Positions 56,988 to 64,000 of a stretch of DNA of 64,000 nucleotides are shown here, piece after piece; position 1 is the first letter of the stretch, and each line of letters begins with the position of its first letter. The notes beneath the pieces are model-generated. The model saw only the letters and a program-made list of their open reading frames with translations. It searched no databases and had not been told where the DNA came from. Position numbers and translations under genes: made by a program. The DNA comes from Gallionellaceae bacterium (GTDB lineage Bacteria > Pseudomonadota > Gammaproteobacteria > Burkholderiales > Gallionellaceae), in NCBI GenBank assembly GCA_030823955.1, contig JAVBYO010000010.1, positions 29,831 to 93,830 on the forward strand, read 5' to 3'.

Positions 56988-57626
56988 TTATACAGGATTC
57001 CAGTTGATAAAATTCTGCAGCAGCTGCAAACCTGCTGCCGCACTCTTTTCCGGGTGAAACTGAACAGCGAACAAGTTATCACGCGCCGCCGCACAGACAA
57101 AGGGCTGTGGGTAATCGCTGGTGGCCTGCACCAGCCCCGCATCGCTCGGCTGCACATGATAGCTGTGCACGAAATAGAAGCGCGCATCCTGGGCGATACC
57201 CGCCCAAAGAGGGTGGTCGCCATGATGCACTTGATTCCAGCCCATATGCGGTACTTTTAGTTTGTTGCCTTGTGCGTCGTGCAAACCGGAGGCGAAGCGT
57301 TTGACTGGCCCTTGGAACAGGCCGAGGCATGGCGTATCGCCCTCCGCACTGTGCTCGAATAGCACTTGCAGTCCCATGCAGATACCCAGGAAGGGTTTGC
57401 CTTCGCCGACCACACCCGCGATCACCCGGTCAAGATGGCGGGCTCGGATCTCGCGCATGCAGTCGGGTGCGGCCCCCTGACCGGGGAATACCACCCTAGC
57501 GGCCGATGCGATCACGTCGGGTTCGCCCGTCACAATGATGTTTGCGCCCGGCGCAACCTTGCGCACGGCCTGCTGCACCGAGCGCAAGTTACCCATACCG
57601 TAATCGACGACTGCGATATCAACCAT
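56988..57626 (-). CDS. hisH: Imidazole glycerol phosphate synthase glutaminase subunit
   Basis: A 212-residue class I glutamine amidotransferase that supplies ammonia to HisF. The start gives MVDIAVVDYGMGNLRSV. The nucleophile is in FLGICMGLQVLFE, and the His-Glu pair in FAVQFHPEKS. It lies 12 bases before hisA. Confidence 0.98.
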   Translation of the reverse strand: MVDIAVVDYGMGNLRSVQQAVRKVAPGANIIVTGEPDVIASAARVVFPGQGAAPDCMREIRARHLDRVIAGVVGEGKPFLGICMGLQVLFEHSAEGDTPCLGLFQGPVKRFASGLHDAQGNKLKVPHMGWNQVHHGDHPLWAGIAQDARFYFVHSYHVQPSDAGLVQATSDYPQPFVCAAARDNLFAVQFHPEKSAAAGLQLLQNFINWNPV

Positions 57627-57635
57627 GATGAGGCG

Positions 57636-58223
57636 TTATAACGTTCCCTTGGTGGAGGGCATCACCCCCGCCATACGCGGATCGAGCTCCAACGCGACGC
57701 GCAGCGCGCGACCAAACGCCTTAAAGATGGTTTCGGCCTGATGGTGGGCATTGTCGCCAGCCAGATTGTCGACATGCAATGTGACCAGGGCATGATTGAC
57801 GAAACCCTGGAAGAACTCGCGGATCAGATCGACTTCGAACTCGCCGACGTTGGAGCGCACGAACTCGGCGTTGAACACCAGACCCGGGCGCCCGGAGATG
57901 TCCAGCACCACACGCGACAACGCTTCGTCCAGCGGCACATAGGCGTGGCCGTAACGGCGCAGCCCCTTCTTGTCGCCGATGGCTTGGACAAATGCCTGCC
58001 CCAGTGTGATGCCGATGTCTTCCACGGTATGGTGGGCATCGATATGCAGATCGCCCTTGGCGCTGATGTCCAGATCAATCAGGCCGTGGCGGGCGATCTG
58101 ATCCAGCATGTGTTCCAGGAACGCCAGACCGGTGTCCAGTTTGACTTTACCCGTGCCATCAAGATTGATCTCGACGCTGATCTGGGTCTCCAGAGTGTTG
58201 CGACTGACTTTTGCGCTACGCAT
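57636..58223 (-). CDS. hisB: Imidazoleglycerol-phosphate dehydratase
   Basis: A 195-residue monofunctional HisB without the enteric phosphatase domain. It has the two-metal binding repeats: [33 protein letters not shown], and [18 protein letters not shown]. Mn ligands are the paired histidines and glutamates. It is nine bases behind hisC. Confidence 0.98.
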   Translation of the reverse strand: MRSAKVSRNTLETQISVEINLDGTGKVKLDTGLAFLEHMLDQIARHGLIDLDISAKGDLHIDAHHTVEDIGITLGQAFVQAIGDKKGLRRYGHAYVPLDEALSRVVLDISGRPGLVFNAEFVRSNVGEFEVDLIREFFQGFVNHALVTLHVDNLAGDNAHHQAETIFKAFGRALRVALELDPRMAGVMPSTKGTL

Positions 58224-58231
58224 GATCCGCC

Positions 58232-59323
58232 TTATGCGAGTTGGTTAATAGTGTCCTGCAATGCCGCGATGAACCGCCCGTTCTCTTCGGGAGTGCCTAC
58301 TGTAACACGCAGACAATCCGTCAATGCCGGATGTCCGCCGTTCAGGTTCTTGATAAGTACGCCGCGCTGTTTCAATCCTTCGAACACCTGTGTGGCCTGT
58401 GCCACGCGGAACAGAATAAAGTTGGCCTCACTGGAGTAGGCGCACACCCCGGCGATTCCGCCCAATGCCGCCAGCAAACGGCTACGCTCCAGCTTGATCT
58501 TCTCCGCCTGCGCCAGCAACACATCGTGGTGCGTCAGCAAACTTGCCGCGACCACTTGCGGCAGAACGCCGACATTATACGGCAAGCGCAGCTTTTCCAA
58601 TTGCTCCAGCCAAGCTGTGGGACCGGCCAGAAAACCGAGGCGCAAGCCCGCCATGCCGAGCTTGGAGAAGGTGCGCATCACCAGCAGATTGTCGTATTGC
58701 CCCAGCTGCGGGATGAAGCTGTCTTTGGCAAAGGCATAATAAGCCTCATCCACCACCACCAGCCCCGGCGTAGCCGCGATGATCTGTTTGATCGCCGCTG
58801 CGTCAAACAGATTGCCGGTCGGATTGTTGGGATAGGCGAGGAACACCAATGCCGGTCGTTCGCGGGTGATGGTATCCAGCATGGCCGGCAGATCGAGTGA
58901 GAAATCCCGCGTCAAGGGCACGCCGACATATCTCATGCCCACAAAAGTGGCGATCATTTTGTACATCACGAACGAGGGTTCCACACTCAACAACACCGCA
59001 TCCGGTTTGGCGACCGCCAGCGCCAGAAGCTGGATGATCTCGTCCGAACCGTTACCCAACAACACTTCCATGCCGGACGGAAGTGCAACGACCTTGCGGA
59101 TGTCGGCTTTGAGTTGCCGCGCAGCGGCATCGGGATAACGGTTGATCTCCGCCCCGGCGACAGCCTGCGCGATCTGCTCGCGCAACGCCGCGGGTAACGG
59201 ATAGGGATTTTCCATCGCATCCAGCTTGACCATGCCATCGCTGGTCGGCACATGATAGGCATGCAGGGCCAGCAATTCCTGGCGGATCAGATTCTCGGGT
59301 GTAACGGTTTTGTGCAGGGACAT
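58232..59323 (-). CDS. hisC: Histidinol-phosphate aminotransferase
   Basis: A 363-residue PLP aminotransferase, first gene of this his run. [12 protein letters not shown] holds the substrate contacts, [12 protein letters not shown] the N-terminal cofactor part. [10 protein letters not shown] precedes [14 protein letters not shown] with the PLP lysine. ANFILFRV follows near the C-terminus. A TAAAAT-GCGCCC -10-like element lies on the minus strand at 59351-59356, 28 bases upstream. Confidence 0.97.
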   Translation of the reverse strand: MSLHKTVTPENLIRQELLALHAYHVPTSDGMVKLDAMENPYPLPAALREQIAQAVAGAEINRYPDAAARQLKADIRKVVALPSGMEVLLGNGSDEIIQLLALAVAKPDAVLLSVEPSFVMYKMIATFVGMRYVGVPLTRDFSLDLPAMLDTITRERPALVFLAYPNNPTGNLFDAAAIKQIIAATPGLVVVDEAYYAFAKDSFIPQLGQYDNLLVMRTFSKLGMAGLRLGFLAGPTAWLEQLEKLRLPYNVGVLPQVVAASLLTHHDVLLAQAEKIKLERSRLLAALGGIAGVCAYSSEANFILFRVAQATQVFEGLKQRGVLIKNLNGGHPALTDCLRVTVGTPEENGRFIAALQDTINQLA

Positions 59324-59505
59324 AACTTTTGAAGACTTGCTGACGGGCGCATTTTACCCCAATCATCGCCCGCGCCAGATGGTTTTCTGACCCGTAAACC
59401 AAATATGGTCATTCAGAATTGCCCAAAAGCGCCGGACTGTAGTAACCTCAGCTTCGTGCAACCTAAACGTATCTGACGAGTGACAGCAGCGCATAACGAC
59501 TGACC

Positions 59506-60630
59506 GTGGCCGACACCCCACCCAAACCCCTTCGTCTGGACAACTTCATCGCCAACCTTCCGTGTATGGCGTTCCAGTTGGTACTCGACCAGAACAATTA
59601 CTTTTCTTTCTCGTATATCGGCGACGGCAGTCAGGCATTGCTTGGTATCGAACCCGCCGATCTCGCTGCAGATGCCAACCAGTTCCTGAAGCTGGTCCAC
59701 CCCGAAGACAGCCCGTCCTTCACCGAAAGTATGCAACTTTCCGCACAGAATCTCAGCTTCTGGAGCTGGGAGGGCCGCGTCGTGTTGGCCAGCGGCGAGT
59801 TGAAATGGCTGACGCTGGGCTCTTCCCCGCAGACCCGCGTAGACGGCGGGGTGGAATGGGAAGGGCTGGTGGTCAACGTGACCCAGACCAAGCTGGACGA
59901 ACTGGAGCTGGTTCGCTCCCAGCAACAACTGCGCGAGTTCTCTTCCCATATTCAGGATGCCAAAGAGCAGGAGCGCCTGCGTATCGCGCGCGAAGTGCAT
60001 GACGAGATCGGCGGACTACTCACCGCCATCAAGATGGATCTGGCCTGGCTGAAAGAGCGGTTGCCCAAGACCAAGAAGCTGCTGACCGACAAGACCACCA
60101 CCATCGAGAATCTGGTGGACAAAGCCATGACTGCCGCCCGCAATCTGGCGCACAGCCTGCGCCCCGGCTACCTCGACAGCTTCGGCATCGTCGCAGCCAT
60201 CGAGATGGAGGCCTGCGAATTCGAGCAACGCACGGGGATCAAGTGCCTGCTCACTCACAATGACGAGGAAATGGAGATCGACCTGCATCCCGATGTCTCC
60301 ATCGCCATGTTCCGTATCTTTCAGGAATCTCTGACCAACATCATGAAACATGCGCAGGCCAGCGAAGTGCGCATCCTCATCCAGAACAGTCCGGACAACA
60401 TCGAACTGACCATCAGCGACAACGGTCGCGGCTTCAGCCAGGATGCCCGCCTCAAGCCCCGCTCGTTCGGCTTGCGCGGGATACAGGAACGAGTCGCCCA
60501 CTTCGGCGGACAGGTGACGTTCATCAGCGCGCCCGGACAGGGAACCACGGTTTCGGTCACTGTTCCGCATATCCCGCTGGATGCGACTCCGGGTGATACA
60601 CTAACGCAACCGCAACAACCCCTGTTTTAA
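59506..60630 (+). CDS. PAS-containing histidine kinase of the NarX/DegS class
   Basis: A 374-residue soluble kinase. A PAS domain covers about 15-125 (SYIGDGSQALLGIEPADL; FLKLVHPEDSPSF; GGVEWEGLVVNVT). A coiled coil leads to the HisKA_3 dimerisation helix with the phospho-acceptor in ERLRIAREVHDEIGG, and the HATPase domain has the N-box FQESLTNIMKHAQA and DNGRGF. No membrane segment, so it senses an internal signal. GTG start at 59506 without a clear ribosome site. The response regulator gene follows 26 bases later, forming a pair. Confidence 0.9.
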   Translation: MADTPPKPLRLDNFIANLPCMAFQLVLDQNNYFSFSYIGDGSQALLGIEPADLAADANQFLKLVHPEDSPSFTESMQLSAQNLSFWSWEGRVVLASGELKWLTLGSSPQTRVDGGVEWEGLVVNVTQTKLDELELVRSQQQLREFSSHIQDAKEQERLRIAREVHDEIGGLLTAIKMDLAWLKERLPKTKKLLTDKTTTIENLVDKAMTAARNLAHSLRPGYLDSFGIVAAIEMEACEFEQRTGIKCLLTHNDEEMEIDLHPDVSIAMFRIFQESLTNIMKHAQASEVRILIQNSPDNIELTISDNGRGFSQDARLKPRSFGLRGIQERVAHFGGQVTFISAPGQGTTVSVTVPHIPLDATPGDTLTQPQQPLF

Positions 60631-60656
60631 TAAAATATGCGCAACGGAGTTCAATG

Positions 60657-61289
60657 ATGATCAATGTGCTGATAGCTGACGATCACACACTCATCCGCAA
60701 AGGGCTGAAACAGATTCTGGATGACACCGCCGACATGCGGGTGACCGGCGAGGCGGAAACTGGGGCGCAAGCCATACAGATGGCGCAAAAAGCCGCTTTC
60801 GACATGATTCTGCTCGACATCAGCCTGCCGGACAAGAACGGTATCGACGTACTCAAGCAGCTCAAGATCATCAATCCCGATGTGCCGGTACTGATGTTGA
60901 GTATGCATGCCGAGGATCAATATGCAGTGCGTTCCATGAAGGCCGGTGCAGCAGGCTACCTCAACAAACAGAGCGCGCCCTCGCAACTGGTCACCGCCAT
61001 CAGCACCGTGGCTAGCGGCAAGAAATATATCAGCGGCGAACTGGCGGAACAGCTGGCCAACGGACTCTCCCAGGGCTATCAGGAGCTGCGTCATCAGGCT
61101 CTCTCCGACCGTGAATACCAGACCCTGTGCCTGATGGCCTCCGGCAAAAAACTAAGCGAAATGGCCAAGATCATGTCGCTCAGCACCAAGACGGTCAGCG
61201 TATATCGTGCCCGCCTGCTGGAAAAGATGAGTCTGAAGACCAATGCCGAAGCGATCCATTACGCCATCAGCAACCATCTGATCGAGTGA
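60657..61289 (+). CDS. NarL/FixJ-type response regulator
   Basis: A 210-residue regulator. The receiver domain starts VLIADDHTLIRKGL, with the phospho-Asp in MILLDISLPDKNG and the Lys in LNKQSAP. The C-terminal LuxR helix-turn-helix reads LSDREYQTLCLMASGKKLSE followed by LSTKTVSVYRARLL. I take the second of two consecutive ATGs (60657), seven bases after GGAG. It is the partner of the kinase at 59506. Its target may include the downstream cyclase or flagellin region, but no binding site is recognised. Confidence 0.95.
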   Translation: MINVLIADDHTLIRKGLKQILDDTADMRVTGEAETGAQAIQMAQKAAFDMILLDISLPDKNGIDVLKQLKIINPDVPVLMLSMHAEDQYAVRSMKAGAAGYLNKQSAPSQLVTAISTVASGKKYISGELAEQLANGLSQGYQELRHQALSDREYQTLCLMASGKKLSEMAKIMSLSTKTVSVYRARLLEKMSLKTNAEAIHYAISNHLIE

Positions 61290-61400
61290 GCGCTGCACCC
61301 CGCCCCGGAACAGCGGCGGAAAAGCACTGCTATTTGCAATTTTGCGCAGACTGTTCATCTTCGATAATGGCAACAGCTCAACCAAGGTGTCGCTCCATAG

Positions 61401-63047
61401 ATGACGATGAAAAAGACCTCGAATCCCTCTGAAACCGCACGCGAGACGCTGATCGTCCTGGCTTCGCGCAAACTCGCTCCGACCCCGGAGAACTACAGTA
61501 AGGTCTTTCAGGAGATCGGCGGCTCATCGGAAGGTGCGCCACAATCCCCCGGCACGCCGCAACTGGAGCCGGCTTGGGCCGATCTTATCCAGGATCTGCT
61601 GCGCCAGCTGGAAACTCCGCACAAAGGCATCACCATCACCCGCAAGAAAGAGGGGCTGGAAACGGTACTCAACCGCTTCGCCTCCAAACCGGACGAGTTG
61701 TTCGGAAAGTTGCAGGGTCTGCTGCGCTCCTGGGCTGCCGCACCCACGGTGGCGCTGGATGCACCGCCGCTACCGGCCGATATCACGCCGGCGGCCACTG
61801 CCGTCAAGACCGCCCACACGCCAAAAACCAAAGGGGGTGACAGCTCCCAAGCCCATCAGGAGTTAATCCTGCAATTGCGTGAGCTGCTGGCGCAATCGCT
61901 CGAGAACTCGCTTTCCACCCAACCCGAACTGAGTGAAGAGATCAAAACACTGGCGCATCAGGTGCGGGCCACCGACAACAGCCAGATCTTCGAACTCACC
62001 AGCAAACTGCGCAATTTCTGGCTCAAACTGGAGTTGCGCGGGGGTGACAAGACCAAGATCCAGGAAGGCTTGGCGCGTCTGCTGCGCCTGCTGGTGGAGA
62101 ACGTCGGCGAACTGGTAGCGGACGACCAGTGGCTGCACGGACAGATCGTCACACTGCAGGAGATCATCGCCAATCCCATCGACAAACGCGTCATCGCCGA
62201 TGCCGAGCGTAATCTGCGCGATGCCATCATCAAACAAGGCTCACTGCAAAAAAGCCTGAGCGATGCCAAATCGACCTTGAAAGGCCTGATGACCACATTC
62301 ATCGACCGTCTCGGCGATTTGAGCGAGACCACCGGCCAGTACCACACCAAGATCGAAGGTTACGGACAGAAGATCGGCGGGGCCAGCAATCTGGCCGATC
62401 TGGGGCACATCCTGGAAGACATCATGCACGATACGCGCATCATCCAGGACAGCGCGCTGCGTTCGCATCAGGATCTGTTGTTCGCCCGCAAACAGGCGGA
62501 CGAAGCCGAAGCACGCATCCGCCAACTGGAACAGGAGCTGGAAAAAGTCAGCGATCTGGTACACGAGGATCAGCTTACCGGCGTGCTCAACCGGCGCGGC
62601 ATGGACGAGACCTTCGAGCGCGAACTGCACCGCGCCAACCGCAGCAGCGCCCCGTTATGTGTCGCCCTGCTCGATATCGACAATTTCAAGAAGCTGAACG
62701 ACACGCTGGGTCACCAGGCCGGCGATCAGGCACTGGTCCATCTCGCTAATGTGATCAAGGAGTGCCTGCGTCCGGCCGATACCGTGGCCCGTTATGGCGG
62801 CGAGGAATTCGTCATCATCCTGCCGGACACCCCGCTGCAGGACGGTATCGATGCCGTCGAACGCCTGCAGCGCGAACTGACCAAGAAGTTCTTCCTTAAT
62901 AACAACGAACGTATCCTTGTCACCTTCAGTGCGGGTGTCGCGCTGCGCAATGGCAACGAAGATCAGGAAGAGCTGGTGGGACGGGCGGACAAGGCGATGT
63001 ATATCGCCAAAAAAACCGGCAAGAACCGTGTTGTCGCCGCAGACTGA
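61401..63047 (+). CDS. Diguanylate cyclase (GGDEF)
   Basis: A 548-residue soluble protein. The N-terminal part begins with a helical segment common in betaproteobacterial cyclases (ARETLIVLASRKLAPTPENY). A Pro/Ala linker near 115-140 and long helices follow, up to a coiled coil at about 365-395 (EAEARIRQLEQELEKV). The GGDEF domain begins DQLTGVLNRRG; the active motif is RYGGEEF and an inhibitory RxxD site (RPAD) precedes it by five residues. The protein should make c-di-GMP with product feedback. Its position just before flagellin suggests motility control. Confidence 0.93.
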   Translation: MTMKKTSNPSETARETLIVLASRKLAPTPENYSKVFQEIGGSSEGAPQSPGTPQLEPAWADLIQDLLRQLETPHKGITITRKKEGLETVLNRFASKPDELFGKLQGLLRSWAAAPTVALDAPPLPADITPAATAVKTAHTPKTKGGDSSQAHQELILQLRELLAQSLENSLSTQPELSEEIKTLAHQVRATDNSQIFELTSKLRNFWLKLELRGGDKTKIQEGLARLLRLLVENVGELVADDQWLHGQIVTLQEIIANPIDKRVIADAERNLRDAIIKQGSLQKSLSDAKSTLKGLMTTFIDRLGDLSETTGQYHTKIEGYGQKIGGASNLADLGHILEDIMHDTRIIQDSALRSHQDLLFARKQADEAEARIRQLEQELEKVSDLVHEDQLTGVLNRRGMDETFERELHRANRSSAPLCVALLDIDNFKKLNDTLGHQAGDQALVHLANVIKECLRPADTVARYGGEEFVIILPDTPLQDGIDAVERLQRELTKKFFLNNNERILVTFSAGVALRNGNEDQEELVGRADKAMYIAKKTGKNRVVAAD

Positions 63048-63080
63048 GCCCAGATCACCAACAATATTTTTTACTAAAGC

Positions 63081-63107
63081 TAAAGTTTTTCCCGAAGACT
63101 CCGATAA
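63081..63107 (+). promoter_or_regulatory. Sigma28 (FliA) promoter of the flagellin gene
   Basis: TAAAGTTT (63081-63088), 11-base spacer, TCCGATAA (63100-63107). This is the FliA consensus with one substitution (T for G at the first -10 base). It is about 100 bases before the flagellin ATG. Confidence 0.88.
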
Positions 63108-63206
63108 CTGGACTAACGGCGGTTGAAATGCCTGAAAAGATAAAGGCAGACCGAAGTGAACGGCTGATACGCCGGATGTGCAAATCGAGTCAAAAGGAGA
63201 ATTAAA

Positions 63207-64000
63207 ATGCCCTCATATATCAATACCAACCTTGCATCGCTGAACGCTCAGCGCAACCTGAATGCATCTCAAGGTGCGATGCAGACTTCCTTGCAACGCC
63301 TGTCTTCCGGCTTGCGCGTGAACAGCGCCAAGGACGATGCCGCAGGTATGGCGATTGCTTCCCGTATGGAAAGCCAGATCCGCGGCTTGAACCAGGCTGT
63401 GCGTAACGCCAGCGACGGTATCTCTCTGGCGCAGACCGCCGAAGGTGCCTTGGGCGCGATCCAGAACAACCTGGCCCGTATGCGGGAACTGGCAGTGCAA
63501 GGCGCGAACGCGACCTCGAACGCCGACGTCGGTTCGATCAACTCCGAGTTCACCCAGCTCAACGCGGAAAACACTCGTATCATCGCGGGCACTTCGTTCA
63601 ACGGTATCGAGCTCCTTTCTCAGCCGGTCAGCCAAGTGTTCCAGATCGGTGCGAACAGCACGGCGGGTGTGGATTCTCTGACCATCGCGACATCGGCAGC
63701 CATTGCACCGACCTCGACTTCTTTGGGAGCCTCTTCGACTACAGCCCAGGCCGAGATCGCCAAGCTGGATGCGGACATCGCCAACGTCGCCTCGGCACGT
63801 GCCGTGTACGGTTCGGTACAGTCACGTTTTGAGTCGGTCATCTCCAACCTGCAAATTGCAGCGGAGAACCAGACCGCAGCGCGCAGCCGTATCATGGACA
63901 CTGACTTCGCTGCGGAAACCGCATCGTTGACACGCGCCCAGATCCTGCAACAAGCCGGTACCGCAATGTTGGCGCAAGCGAACCAATCGCCCAACACCGT
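63207..64000 (+). CDS. fliC: Flagellin, nearly complete, cut by the window end
   Basis: ATG at 63207 has AAGGAG at 63194-63199. 264 codons are visible without a stop. The N-terminal D0/D1 part reads [18 protein letters not shown] and [19 protein letters not shown], the C-terminal D1/D0 part [20 protein letters not shown] and [12 protein letters not shown]. The variable D2/D3 region is almost absent; only a short Ser/Thr/Ala stretch (about 165-185) links the two halves. The protein should end about ten residues beyond the window. It is a minimal filament subunit. Confidence 0.97.
   Translation, partial: MPSYINTNLASLNAQRNLNASQGAMQTSLQRLSSGLRVNSAKDDAAGMAIASRMESQIRGLNQAVRNASDGISLAQTAEGALGAIQNNLARMRELAVQGANATSNADVGSINSEFTQLNAENTRIIAGTSFNGIELLSQPVSQVFQIGANSTAGVDSLTIATSAAIAPTSTSLGASSTTAQAEIAKLDADIANVASARAVYGSVQSRFESVISNLQIAAENQTAARSRIMDTDFAAETASLTRAQILQQAGTAMLAQANQSPNT

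Overview
The window reads as a contiguous piece of a proteobacterial chromosome, most likely a betaproteobacterium near the Nitrosomonadales/Gallionellaceae. That placement is inference. It rests on the his-tat operon layout, the rpsU-yqeY-dnaG-rpoD operon, a CbbY-type phosphatase (usual in CO2 fixers), an accessory nitrogen-fixation operon, flagellin, and roughly 55-60% GC coding DNA. Genes are dense on both strands. No phage, transposase, integrase or CRISPR array is visible.

Layout. 1-3 kb: the start of a RegB-like redox sensor kinase, then a copper pair (TonB receptor and PCuAC chaperone). 3-6.4 kb: argB, a pyrimidine nucleotidase, slmA and a divergent type I-beta DAHP synthase-like enzyme. 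6.4-12.2 kb: an outer-membrane barrel protein, the macromolecular-synthesis operon rpsU-yqeY-dnaG-rpoD with attenuating terminators, and a CAU tRNA. 12.3-28 kb: housekeeping genes (RluF-like, MarC, a cNMP sensor, lnt, a TlpA-like thioredoxin, a lytic transglycosylase, proS, rppH, dut, coaBC, radC, ypjD, ffh, cbbY, tRNA-Ala) plus two tiny membrane proteins of 45 and 30 residues. 28.5-42 kb: miaB, a Crp-like regulator, a very large CBS/PAS/GAF/GGDEF/EAL protein, ybeY-corC, a RelA lacking its C-terminal ACT domain, a GST, a Kef-type antiporter and rpmB-rpmG.

42-50.4 kb is the most distinctive region. It is a NifA/sigma54-type operon: nifE, nifN, nifX, an RseC-like protein, the DUF269 NifX partner, a CCE_0567-type protein, ferredoxin III, a thioredoxin-fold [2Fe-2S] ferredoxin, an unknown protein, nifZ, a tandem SagB/nitroreductase protein, an ankyrin protein and another unknown. 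It covers FeMo-cofactor assembly and electron supply; nifHDK and nifB must lie elsewhere. A chemoreceptor follows. 52-59.3 kb (minus strand) is the operon hisCBHAFIE-hinT-tatABC. 59.5-64 kb holds a NarL-type two-component pair, a diguanylate cyclase and a flagellin with a sigma28 promoter, cut by the window end.

The least ordinary features are short repeats that have entered or abutted genes (coaBC, miaB, the transglycosylase N-terminus, the proS promoter, the nifE-nifN gap and the his operon), the nif-operon tail with its double SagB-like protein, the small membrane proteins, and the truncated RelA.
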